Below, piece after piece: positions 27,610-35,237 of a DNA stretch of 64,000 nt. Source of the DNA: Chryseobacterium culicis (lineage in GTDB: Bacteria > Bacteroidota > Bacteroidia > Flavobacteriales > Weeksellaceae); assembly GCF_002979755.1 (NCBI RefSeq), contig NZ_PCPP01000002.1, positions 1-64,000 on the forward strand, in the 5' to 3' direction. The position numbers and the translations under genes were made by a program. The notes under the pieces were generated by a model. The model did not search any database and was not told the origin of the DNA. It saw nothing but the letters and a program-made list of their open reading frames with translations. The stretch's first letter is position 1. Every line of letters starts with the position of its first letter.

Positions 27610-28686
27610 ATGAAAAAGGCTGTTTTTCTTGGTATCTGTTTATCTTCTTTCAACTTATTTTGGGCACAATCACAGCATCTCAATGAGTTAAAAATCAATG
27701 AAATCCAGGTTATTGGCTCTCATAATTCTTATAAAAAAGCCATTCTTCCCGAAGTGTATCATTATTTATCTCAAAAAGATACGCTGAACGTTTTACCAAG
27801 GATTCAGTATGAGCATATTCCTATTCCCCAGCAACTGGATCTGGGACTTAGAAATCTGGAAATTGATGTGTATGCAGACAGCCAGGGAGGAAAATATGCC
27901 CATCCGAAAATTCTGGATCTGGTAAAAACCTCTGAACCTTTTGATCCGGAAGGCAAAATGAAAAAACCAGGTTACAAGATGATTCATGTGACAGATATTG
28001 ATTATCAGACGTGGTATTATACCTTAGAAGACTGTTTAAAGGATTTGAAAAAATGGTCTGATCAACATCCTGATCACGATCCTGTTTTTATAACGCTTGA
28101 GCCCAAAGATGGAAAAGCCAATCAATTTGGAACCGAACCGGAACACTACACATCGAAACTCTTTGACGATCTGGATCATGAACTGAAAAAATATCTGGGA
28201 AAAGACAAGATAATTACACCGGATGATATTCGTGGCTCTTATACAACATTGAACGAAGCTGCTCTAAACAAAAACTGGCCAAAAGTAAAAGAGGTAAAAG
28301 GGAAATTCCTTTTCGTACTGGATAATAATGGAGAAAACAGAGACTTATATGCTAAAGATCATCCTTCGTTGAAAGGAAGAATGATTTTTACGAATTCTGT
28401 TCCCGGAACTCCTGAGGCGGCAGTTTTGTTTATGAATGAACCCAAGAAGGATGATGCGATGATAAAAGATCTGGTAAAAAAAGGATATATCATCCGCACC
28501 CGAGCTGATGCTGATACCATGGAAGCCCGAAATGAAGACTATTCAAGGTTTGAGAAAGCCAAAGAAAGTGGTGCTCAAATCATTACAACAGACTATTATT
28601 ATCCCAGCAAGCTATTCAAATCCAATTATAAGGTAAGTTTTGATAATAACACCTATGAAAGAAAGAATCCTGTAACAGGAAAATAG
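27610..28686 (+). CDS. Secreted Ca2+-dependent phosphatidylinositol-specific phospholipase C1-like protein
   Basis: A 358-residue protein with a signal peptide ending near LFWAQ. The catalytic-type segment IQVIGSHNSYKKA follows, then LGLRNLEIDVYAD, HVTDIDYQTWYYTLEDCL and FITLEPKDGKA, matching the bacterial Ca2+-dependent PI-PLC1-like group. The His in GSHNSY and acidic residues in EIDVYAD and LEPKD are candidate catalytic and calcium ligands. It is likely periplasmic or secreted and would cleave a phosphodiester in inositol lipids or a related compound. It is divergent from susCD and convergent with a phosphoesterase gene, consistent with a shared substrate, which is inference. Confidence 0.85.
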   Translation: MKKAVFLGICLSSFNLFWAQSQHLNELKINEIQVIGSHNSYKKAILPEVYHYLSQKDTLNVLPRIQYEHIPIPQQLDLGLRNLEIDVYADSQGGKYAHPKILDLVKTSEPFDPEGKMKKPGYKMIHVTDIDYQTWYYTLEDCLKDLKKWSDQHPDHDPVFITLEPKDGKANQFGTEPEHYTSKLFDDLDHELKKYLGKDKIITPDDIRGSYTTLNEAALNKNWPKVKEVKGKFLFVLDNNGENRDLYAKDHPSLKGRMIFTNSVPGTPEAAVLFMNEPKKDDAMIKDLVKKGYIIRTRADADTMEARNEDYSRFEKAKESGAQIITTDYYYPSKLFKSNYKVSFDNNTYERKNPVTGK

Positions 28687-28716
28687 TCCTGTTTTTGCTA
28701 TTAGATTTATAATTGA

Positions 28717-28748
28717 GGAGGCTGTCTTAAGGGGCAGCCTTTCTTTTT
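28717..28748 (+). terminator. Rho-independent terminator after the PLC-like gene
   Basis: GGCTGTC pairs with GGCAGCC (one G-T), with short flanking A/T pairing, followed by TTTCTTTTT. Confidence 0.7.
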
Positions 28749-28792
28749 GTTTAAACACAAATAACACTAATGCTTTTCACGAATAGGCACAA
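28746..28792. repeat. TTATTTGTGTTT dispersed repeat, copy C (reversed)
   Basis: Read on the minus strand the sequence is TTGTGCCTATTCGTGAAAAG followed by CATTAGTGTTATTTGTGTTTAAA, matching the right half of copies A and B near 21.3-21.6 kb. Confidence 0.65.
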
Positions 28793-28835
28793 CTATTTTA
28801 TTGAACATAAGTTGAGTATTGAGGAAGCATAATAA

Positions 28836-30626
28836 TTACAGCTTTATTATTTCTTTTCTTTTCAAATCTATTTCAAAATGGTCTGCAGGATCTCCATGGG
28901 AAAGCAATGAAAGAATTGTAAAAACAGATTTTAATTGCTGAATCAATGAATCCCCTTCCGAATCATGCATTTTGTATAGTTTCTCCAACATCTCATACTG
29001 CTTCAGCCTTTCCTCCGGAATATCTTTTTTTGCCAGTTCATCCGCTGATTGAAATTTATACACGTCCAATAACAAATCATCAAAAGACCATTTTTTAAAG
29101 TCTTCAGACCTGATTGCTTTCTCTTTCAGCTGATCTTTATTTTGAATCAGCAACAAAAGATCTTCACCAGTAAGGTTCTTGGTTTTCTCAATAAAATCTT
29201 TTGGCCAGTCATCGGGAATCATTCTTAAACGAACTAGTTCTTTTAAATGAAAAAGCATAAAGTCGTGATATGATTTTGTTTTTAAAATGTCTTTATTCCA
29301 AAGTATTTTGGTGGTATCATGTTGTAAAGCATTGTATTCTTTTTCATATAAAGGAAATAACTCATCAAAATTCGGAACCTCATTTAAAATCTGAGTTTGA
29401 ACGTCCATCTTATCAGGCGATTGTATGGTCAGAATTTTATACGCAGGCAGATAAGCCGCCAATGAGGGCACCTGAACATTCACTAAAATATGGTCTCCTG
29501 TTTTACTTATTCCCGTATCATTAATATGCATATGCCCTGCAAAATGAATCTGCAATCCTGCTTCAGCAAATACTCTAGCCACTTCTTCCTGAGGAACACG
29601 CTCCAGCTGCCACTTTTTTTCACCCAATACATTTGTAAGTTCACTGGTTGCTCCATCATTGAAATCAATCATAGGATAATGCGTAAATGCAATGAGGGTT
29701 TTATTATTTTTCTTCGCTTCGGCGGCCAGTTTTTTAACCCATTGAATTAAATGTTGTTTGTTGGTCAGAACATTATTATAGCCAATACTTGCACCTTTAT
29801 AGTTTGAAGGATTTTCAAAACTTTCATTGATATTTTTCGGGATATAAGTATTACCATCAATAGCAACCAACCACACATCTTTCACAGGTTCAACAACATA
29901 ACTCAAATCCGGAACAGAAAAACCTTTAGTCACTTCATACATTCTTTTGGAATACGCCGCAGACTGTAATCCTTTTTTGTAAGAGTAATTTTTAAATGAA
30001 TTATTATCAAAAGGAGTACTCCAAAACAAATCTTCTTTTTTGGGGGAGAAGCCAAAATCTTTTAACTCATTCAGAATTTCGAGATATCCGGATTCTGCAA
30101 TATCTTTTGTAATCACCTTATCTGCTGAGGTCCCAATATTTTCTTTGCTGTAAATTCCCAGCGCTTTTCCCTCCTTTCCAAGAAAATCACTTTTCCCTCC
30201 ATCATTTCGAAATGGTCCCACCGGATCATGGTTTCCTGTAGTTAAATAAAAATTAATCCCATACGTTTCATGATATTTTTGTAATATTCTATGAAGACCA
30301 CGAAGGTTATAAGCCTGTCCGTCATCTGAGAAATCACCCGGCATTGCTACAATCTTAATTCCTTTTGCGGCAATATCATCCAGAGCTTTGAGAAAGGCTA
30401 AATAATTCTCATTAAAAATTCTTGTGGAATGCAATTGAGAATCCATGGTTCTCAAAATGGTGGGTTTTCCTGTTTTAGGATTTATAATTCCTTTAAATTC
30501 ATGATCCGAAAAGCTTCCATATAGATCCTGGAAATGCACATCGGAAAGAAATGCAACCTGTACAGGTTTCTGTGCTGAGAAAAGTGCAGATATAAAAAGT
30601 AAAACGGAGAATAGTATTTTATTCAT
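28836..30626 (-). CDS. Secreted calcineurin-like metallophosphoesterase
   Basis: A 596-residue protein with a signal peptide ending at LFSAQ. All the dimetal phosphoesterase blocks are present in order: LSDVHF (D-x-H), PGDFSDDGQ, TGNHD, FTHYPM and AGHMHIND. After about residue 390 comes a long helical C-terminal region without a known domain. The enzyme is likely periplasmic or surface-exposed and would hydrolyse a phosphomono- or diester. With the PLC-like protein and the SusCD pair it may form a phosphorus-scavenging set, which is inference from position. Confidence 0.88.
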   Translation of the reverse strand: MNKILFSVLLFISALFSAQKPVQVAFLSDVHFQDLYGSFSDHEFKGIINPKTGKPTILRTMDSQLHSTRIFNENYLAFLKALDDIAAKGIKIVAMPGDFSDDGQAYNLRGLHRILQKYHETYGINFYLTTGNHDPVGPFRNDGGKSDFLGKEGKALGIYSKENIGTSADKVITKDIAESGYLEILNELKDFGFSPKKEDLFWSTPFDNNSFKNYSYKKGLQSAAYSKRMYEVTKGFSVPDLSYVVEPVKDVWLVAIDGNTYIPKNINESFENPSNYKGASIGYNNVLTNKQHLIQWVKKLAAEAKKNNKTLIAFTHYPMIDFNDGATSELTNVLGEKKWQLERVPQEEVARVFAEAGLQIHFAGHMHINDTGISKTGDHILVNVQVPSLAAYLPAYKILTIQSPDKMDVQTQILNEVPNFDELFPLYEKEYNALQHDTTKILWNKDILKTKSYHDFMLFHLKELVRLRMIPDDWPKDFIEKTKNLTGEDLLLLIQNKDQLKEKAIRSEDFKKWSFDDLLLDVYKFQSADELAKKDIPEERLKQYEMLEKLYKMHDSEGDSLIQQLKSVFTILSLLSHGDPADHFEIDLKRKEIIKL

Positions 30627-30700
30627 CTTAAAATAAGACGAAATTACAGGAATAGATAAAGATTTGTTTTAATTGTATTTTAAATTATTGTGAAAGAAAT

Positions 30701-31528
30701 TTATTCTCCCTTGCCATAAGTTAAGATCATATGATCAGTTGCCAGTTTTAATTCTTTGTTATTGTCTGGATCAACACCATCCATTGTAAAAAAACTAACC
30801 TCATTATTATATTTAGAGCACCATACCTTTCCTAAGGAATTCACAAGAGTTAATGTATCTGGTCTGGTGATCTTTTTAAAATGACTAAACAACTCTTTAT
30901 CCATTGCAATGATTCGATATATTGGTCCAATATAATTATCATTAGTAGCAATATATCTTTCCCCGTTCCAATACATATATTTTTTATCTATGTCCAGGCT
31001 AGTTCCAGAGAAAACACTTAAAGGATTATTTGATAAATCACTTTTTTCAACACTTGGAAAATATTTATTTCCCGCAAAAGCACTTGCTATCAAAATGATT
31101 CCTACAATTCCTACCCCATTTTTTTTTACAAACTCGGGAATATTAAAATGCTGAGTAATTATAATCTTGATACCTTTTTCTTTTTCTGATTGTGATACAT
31201 TATAATCACCCACATCTATACGTACTGTAGTAGACCTTGTGTCTTCATCCTTCCTGCTAAATGATGTAGAAAAATGAGCAAAATTCTTAAACTCTACATA
31301 TTGACTAAGTTTATCCAGAATTTCTTTGTCTATGATATCTGGCTCATTGTTATCTCTTATACAAGAATTATAATACCTAGTTAATGTTCTTTCATGAATA
31401 ATAAAGTTCCAGGTTTTCTCAAAATAGTCAGAAAGTTCATTTGACCAACCACTTTTTGTTCCCTTGTTGGGAAAGTCATTCTGTGCTTTTCTAAATACTT
31501 CATGAATTAGTAGCTTTTTCTTGGACAT
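30701..31528 (-). CDS. Membrane-anchored protein of unknown function with N-terminal helical domain
   Basis: A 275-residue protein. Residues 1-90 form a predicted helical domain (HEVFRKAQNDFPNKG, LSDYFEKTWNFIIHERTLTRYY, LSQYVEFKNFAHF) that I have the impression of having seen in other flavobacterial proteins but cannot name. One membrane helix follows at about 137-153 (VGIVGIILIASAFAGN), then an extracytoplasmic C-terminal domain. There is no signal peptide, so the N-terminal domain is cytoplasmic. Its promoter carries the TTACGG inverted repeat also found in front of the ten-gene operon, so it is probably part of the same regulon. A sensor or regulator role is possible but not shown. Confidence 0.7.
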   Translation of the reverse strand: MSKKKLLIHEVFRKAQNDFPNKGTKSGWSNELSDYFEKTWNFIIHERTLTRYYNSCIRDNNEPDIIDKEILDKLSQYVEFKNFAHFSTSFSRKDEDTRSTTVRIDVGDYNVSQSEKEKGIKIIITQHFNIPEFVKKNGVGIVGIILIASAFAGNKYFPSVEKSDLSNNPLSVFSGTSLDIDKKYMYWNGERYIATNDNYIGPIYRIIAMDKELFSHFKKITRPDTLTLVNSLGKVWCSKYNNEVSFFTMDGVDPDNNKELKLATDHMILTYGKGE

Positions 31529-31550
31529 AATTAATTTTTAAAGGCAGTTA

Positions 31551-31595
31551 CAAAATAGGTGATTTTTAACCGTGTCGCATTACGGCTTTCCGTAA
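31551..31595 (-). promoter_or_regulatory. Promoter with TTACGG-N4-CCGTAA operator (site 1)
   Basis: The perfect 6-4-6 inverted repeat TTACGGctttCCGTAA is at 31580-31595. On the minus strand a TATTTTG element (rc of 31551-31557, one base short of TAnnTTTG) follows after 22 bases and precedes the gene starting at 31528. The same repeat at 34604-34619 lies 21 bases from a -7 element, so one regulator, most likely the response regulator at 33871, probably acts at both. Confidence 0.65.
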
Positions 31596-31921
31596 CGAAA
31601 TACTCTTCATTTCTTGTCCATTAATGTCCATACCTTGTCTAACACTTGCCTCCCTTTCTTCCTCATCTTTGTCATATCAAAATCAGTGATAAACAAATAA
31701 TTAAAACAAAATACAAAAACAAATTTACAAAACTGATTTTGAAATCACCAGATAAAATGGAGGAAAACTCCGGGTTGGGAAGCAGATGTTTCTCCTCCGT
31801 TTTTGAAGGTTCACTTCCCAAAAAATTTAGAAGCGCTTCATTTTTTTTAACCGTATAACACTGTCTGTGATCTGTTTCGCAGGGAAGAATACGAATGCTT
31901 TAACAATAAATTTTTTGACCC
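31596..31921. other. Gene-free spacer with an unexplained hairpin
   Basis: No convincing gene is seen. A stem at 31754-31764 with 31793-31803 (AAAATGGAGGA with TCCTCCGTTTT, one G-T) has a loop of about 28 bases and is followed by T residues, so a short RNA ending near 31806 is possible. No promoter could be placed with confidence. Confidence 0.4.
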
Positions 31922-32104
31922 ATGATCGAGATGATATTGATGCTATTCGGTTTAGCATTCTCAAACAATAATGCCAATACAACAACTATAAATGATAACA
32001 ACCCAACAACAGTAACAACTCAGGGGTTAGGTATGGGAGAAGATCCAGATACGGGAGGTAGTGACACTGGAGGAGATACAATACAAGTTCCACCTAAAAA
32101 ATAA
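31922..32104 (+). CDS. Small Asn/Thr/Gly-rich peptide, possibly exported
   Basis: A 60-residue peptide with a short hydrophobic start (IEMILMLFGLAF), a middle rich in Asn and Thr, a Gly/Asp-rich segment (GMGEDPDTGGSDTGGD) and the end IQVPPKK. The start lacks the basic residues of a normal signal peptide. A perfect terminator begins five bases after its stop codon, which supports a separate small transcript and hence a real gene. It sits directly in front of the TPR sensor-kinase gene, so it could be a signal or accessory peptide for that sensor, which is inference. No homolog family is recognised. Confidence 0.5.
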   Translation: MIEMILMLFGLAFSNNNANTTTINDNNPTTVTTQGLGMGEDPDTGGSDTGGDTIQVPPKK

Positions 32105-32108
32105 TCTG

Positions 32109-32140
32109 AAACGGGAGAAATATTAACTTTCTCCTGTTTT
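32109..32140 (+). terminator. Rho-independent terminator after the 60-residue peptide gene
   Basis: AAACGGGAGAAA pairs with TTTCTCCTGTTT (one G-T) around a 7-base loop, then a T-rich tail. Confidence 0.85.
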
Positions 32141-32160
32141 ATTATTCTACTTAATAAATA

Positions 32161-32194
32161 AAAAAGGACAGATCTACACAATCTGTCTTTTTTT
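32161..32194 (+). terminator. Second tandem terminator
   Basis: AAAAAGGACAGAT pairs with ATCTGTCTTTTT (G-T included) and continues into T residues. With the hairpin at 32109 it makes a double stop before the sensor-kinase gene. Confidence 0.8.
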
Positions 32195-32195
32195 A

Positions 32196-32203
32196 TTAAT
32201 TTG
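32196..32203 (+). promoter_or_regulatory. -7-like element of the kinase/regulator pair (TTAATTTG)
   Basis: One mismatch to TAnnTTTG, 16 bases before the kinase start and directly after a terminator, so the two-component genes probably have their own promoter here. Confidence 0.45.
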
Positions 32204-32219
32204 CAGTAAACTTTTTTCC

Positions 32220-33878
32220 ATGAAAAAACTTTTCTTTTTACTGACCATATTAAGTTTTCTATATTCCTGCAAAAAAGAAAATTCACAAAACGATACTAAT
32301 CAATTTTATGAAAAAGCATATACTTTTCTGGAAAAAAAAAATGAAGATAGTGCATATGTATATTTTGACAAGGCCAAAGAAGTTTTTCTTAAAAATGAAA
32401 ATAAAATCAAAGAAGGAAAATGTCTTATTCAAATGGCAATAATATCAACCAATAAAGGAGATTACTACAATGGGCAGTCGCTTTCTACACGAGCTATCAA
32501 AAATTTTGATGAAAATGATAAAAACCAATTTTCTGATATTTATTCCAACTATATAAATCTTGGAATTTCAAGTGATAATTTAAGAGATTATAAAAATGCC
32601 ATTAAATTTAGCAAATTAGCATTAAAATTCGCAGTTGATGAATCATCAAAGTTAATTGCATTAAATAATCTTAGCCGTATTTACAAAGAAAATAAACAAT
32701 ATACTCAGGCTATTAAAATTTATAAAAATATAATAAGTCGGTCTAAAACACAAAATAACCAAATCTATCCCACTGCATTAACTAACCTTACAACATCAAA
32801 GTGGCTATCAGATCCATCTTATAGTCCAGAACCAGAACTTTTAAAGGCATTGAAAATACGAGAAAATGAAAATGATCTTTGGGGTCAGAATTCCAGTCAT
32901 TCTCACCTAAGTAACTATTTCATGAATAAAAATTCTGAGAAAGCCTTATTTCATGCAAACAAAATGTATGAAATATCAAAAAAAATAAAGAGTCCTGATG
33001 ATCAGCTAGAGGCTCTACAGAAAATTATTACATTAGATCCACACAGTTATAAAAAATTCTTCAATAGATATACTACACTAGCAGATAGTCTTCAAACAGA
33101 AAGAAACAACTCTAAAAATCAGTTTGCACTTATAAAGTTTGATACTGAACAAATAAAAAAGCAAAATGCCCAGAATAAAAATCATATCCTAACTCAGTAT
33201 ATTGCCATAGGTATTCTGATAGTAGTTTTAGTTGTACTAACACTTATTATAATGTGGTATAAAAAAAGACAAAAAGGCCTTCAACAAGAAAAAGAAATTG
33301 AAGTAAAAAACACACAGCTCAAAATGTCTAAAAAAGTGCATGATGTAGTAGCTAATGGGCTTTATCACATGATGATTGATGTTCAGAATAATCCTGAAAT
33401 GGACAAAACAAAAATTCTTAATGATATTGAAAAAATGTATGAAGAGTCTAGAGACATTTCCCATGAGAATATTGCAGAAAAAGATTTTGCATTACGTTTT
33501 ATTAATATGATTACTTCTTATTCTTCTGATGAACAAAAGGTTTTACCGCTAGGATACAAAGAGAATATTTGGGAAAGTATCTCGTACAATACACAGCTTG
33601 AGCTTTATTATACTCTCAGAGAGATACTTGTAAATATGAAAAAACACAGTCAGGCGAAATTAGCTTCTGTAAGATTTGAGAAAGACAATAACAATTTGAA
33701 AATAAAATACACAGACAATGGTATAGGTATCAATAATTTAGACCAACAAAAAGGAACAGGAATTCACAATACGGAAAACCGTATTGAAAGCGTTGGAGGA
33801 GATATTACTTTTGAAAAAAATCCAACAGGTGGATTAATTGTTCAAATAACCATTCCAATACAATCAAAATATGTTTAA
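32220..33878 (+). CDS. TPR-containing sensor histidine kinase
   Basis: A 552-residue kinase. It starts with a lipoprotein-type signal (lipobox LYSC, Cys17), continues with TPR-like helices to about residue 300, one membrane helix at 325-347, a coiled linker, a HisKA_3-like dimerisation segment with candidate phospho-His H374 (KKVHDVVANG), and an HATPase domain (REILVNMKKHSQA, DNGIGIN, GTGIHNTENRIESVGG). The TPR part would be periplasmic and could bind a peptide or protein ligand. Its stop overlaps the response-regulator start by 8 bases, so they form a pair. A Cys at the lipid position in a membrane kinase is seen in related Bacteroidetes sensors. Confidence 0.88.
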   Translation: MKKLFFLLTILSFLYSCKKENSQNDTNQFYEKAYTFLEKKNEDSAYVYFDKAKEVFLKNENKIKEGKCLIQMAIISTNKGDYYNGQSLSTRAIKNFDENDKNQFSDIYSNYINLGISSDNLRDYKNAIKFSKLALKFAVDESSKLIALNNLSRIYKENKQYTQAIKIYKNIISRSKTQNNQIYPTALTNLTTSKWLSDPSYSPEPELLKALKIRENENDLWGQNSSHSHLSNYFMNKNSEKALFHANKMYEISKKIKSPDDQLEALQKIITLDPHSYKKFFNRYTTLADSLQTERNNSKNQFALIKFDTEQIKKQNAQNKNHILTQYIAIGILIVVLVVLTLIIMWYKKRQKGLQQEKEIEVKNTQLKMSKKVHDVVANGLYHMMIDVQNNPEMDKTKILNDIEKMYEESRDISHENIAEKDFALRFINMITSYSSDEQKVLPLGYKENIWESISYNTQLELYYTLREILVNMKKHSQAKLASVRFEKDNNNLKIKYTDNGIGINNLDQQKGTGIHNTENRIESVGGDITFEKNPTGGLIVQITIPIQSKYV

Positions 33879-34533
33879 AAAAGTCCTTATAGCCGAAGAT
33901 CACGAAGTCAGAAATTTAGGTGTTGTAAATACGCTTACAGAATTACAGATTCAGACTTTTGATTTTGTAAACTATTGTGATGATGCTTTTCAAAAAATAA
34001 AAACAGCCGCTACAGACAATGTTTCTTATGATCTTTTAATTACAGATTTATCTTTCGATAAAGATCATATAGAACAAAAAATCAATTCTGGCCAGAAATT
34101 AATTGAAGAAGTTAAAAAAATTCAGCCAAATTTGAAAGTCATTGCTTTTTCCATAGAAAAGAAACCCAAAATTATTGATGATCTTTTTAAAATACAGAAT
34201 ATTAATGGTTTTGTAAGCAAGGGGAGAAATGATGGAAAAGACCTCCGAAATACAATAAAAAAAGTTTTCTCAGGCGAAACGGTTATTCCACAAGAGATTT
34301 TAAATTCTATAAGAAATACATCTTTTGAGTTTACAGAATATGATGAAAATCTTATTGAGCTTCTTTCTAAAGGGTGGAAGCAAAGTGAAATTGAAACTTA
34401 TTTTAAAGAAAATAAAATAACCCCGGATAGTAGAAGCGCCATAGAAAAAAGATTAAACGATCTTCGTTTTGAGCTGGGTGCCAAAAACAATATTGAATTA
34501 ATTGTCATATGTAAAGACATTGGCATTATATAA
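33871..34533 (+). CDS. Response regulator with non-canonical DNA-binding domain
   Basis: A 220-residue regulator with an N-terminal receiver domain (acidic pair E9/D10, phospho-acceptor D59 in LLITDLSF) and a C-terminal helical domain of about 70 residues (FTEYDENLIELLSKGWKQSEIETYF, then RSAIEKRLNDLRFELGAKNN). The latter resembles a LuxR-type helix-turn-helix with a stretched spacer. It overlaps the kinase gene by 8 bases. The two copies of TTACGG-N4-CCGTAA flanking this gene pair are the best candidates for its binding sites, so it probably controls the divergent gene at 30701 and the operon at 34678. Confidence 0.85.
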   Translation: MFKKVLIAEDHEVRNLGVVNTLTELQIQTFDFVNYCDDAFQKIKTAATDNVSYDLLITDLSFDKDHIEQKINSGQKLIEEVKKIQPNLKVIAFSIEKKPKIIDDLFKIQNINGFVSKGRNDGKDLRNTIKKVFSGETVIPQEILNSIRNTSFEFTEYDENLIELLSKGWKQSEIETYFKENKITPDSRSAIEKRLNDLRFELGAKNNIELIVICKDIGII

Positions 34534-34557
34534 CTTTCTTTTTCTCAAAAAACTAAT

Positions 34558-34587
34558 AGCCTTTCAGCATTTCTGGAAGGTTTTTTT
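34558..34587 (+). terminator. Rho-independent terminator after the response regulator
   Basis: CCTTTCAG pairs with CTGGAAGG (one G-T) with a 5-base loop, followed by seven T residues. It separates the two-component pair from the ten-gene operon. Confidence 0.8.
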
Positions 34588-34603
34588 ATGAAGTAATCTC
34601 CGT

Positions 34604-34648
34604 TTACGGTTTTCCGTAATGAATCAAGATTTAATGCTCATATTTTTG
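34604..34648 (+). promoter_or_regulatory. Promoter with TTACGG-N4-CCGTAA operator (site 2)
   Basis: The perfect inverted repeat TTACGGttttCCGTAA is at 34604-34619. After 21 bases comes a perfect -7 element TATTTTTG (34641-34648), and the first gene of the operon starts at 34678. The repeat covers the position where a -33 element would be, as expected for an activator site. Sequence and spacing match site 1. Confidence 0.7.
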
Positions 34649-34677
34649 GAATGTTAAAACAATAAACAATTTTTATT

Positions 34678-34884
34678 ATGAAAAAGTACTATGTAAACAA
34701 AAAAGCTCAAACAAATGGAGACCATGAAGTACATCATGAAAACTGTATATATCTCCCGAGCATTGATAACAGAAAATATTTAGGTCAGTTTTCGTCTTGT
34801 AAAGACGCCGTAAGAGAAGCAAAAAGAGATTATTTGAAATCGAACGGCTGCAAAACGTGTTCTAACGAATGTCACATAAGTTAA
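34678..34884 (+). CDS. Cys/His-rich mini-protein
   Basis: A 68-residue soluble protein, first gene of the ten-gene operon. It has a conserved-looking start (YYVNKKAQTNGDHEVHHENC) and an end with CKTCSNECH, giving four or five cysteines plus histidines that could bind one zinc ion (H-x4-C, then CxxCxxxCH). Similar 60-70-residue proteins occur in many bacteria without an assigned function. It has no signal peptide. The next gene starts 10 bases later. A zinc-bound adaptor is the best guess from the residues alone. Confidence 0.7.
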   Translation: MKKYYVNKKAQTNGDHEVHHENCIYLPSIDNRKYLGQFSSCKDAVREAKRDYLKSNGCKTCSNECHIS

Positions 34885-34894
34885 AATAATAATT

Positions 34895-35233
34895 ATGGGA
34901 AAATTCATCATCACACAAAGAATCAACAATGAGTATCAGTTTAATCTGAAGGCCGGAAATGGCGAAATTATTTTAACGAGCGAAGGATATGTCCAGAAAG
35001 CATCTTGTCAAAAAGGAATTGAATCTGTAAAAATAAATTCACAGGACCTTTCGAGATATGACAAAAAGGTGGCGAAAAACAGAAAAGATTATTTCGTTTT
35101 AAAAGCAAGAAACGGAGAAATCATCGGGAACAGTCAAATGTACAGCTCAAAGTCAGGACTGGAAAATGGTATTGCATCCGTAAAAGCAAATGCTCCAACG
35201 GCAGAAATCGTTGATGAGACTTTAAAAAAATAA
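34895..35233 (+). CDS. DUF1508 (YegP-like) protein with two repeats
   Basis: A 112-residue protein made of two DUF1508 units: YQFNLKAGNGEIILTSEGY with GIESVK, then YFVLKARNGEIIGNSQMY with GIASVKANAP. Each unit has the YegP pattern (F-x-L-x-A-x-NGE-I). The family is small, soluble and cytoplasmic, often induced in stress, with no known reaction. It lies between the mini-protein (10-base gap) and the nuclease (4-base gap). Confidence 0.88.
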   Translation: MGKFIITQRINNEYQFNLKAGNGEIILTSEGYVQKASCQKGIESVKINSQDLSRYDKKVAKNRKDYFVLKARNGEIIGNSQMYSSKSGLENGIASVKANAPTAEIVDETLKK

Positions 35234-35237
35234 TACT

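Noticed and set aside
31646-31858. 70-residue frame on the plus strand in the spacer before the peptide gene
   Set aside because: The composition is not protein-like and it runs through a hairpin; no promoter or neighbour supports it.
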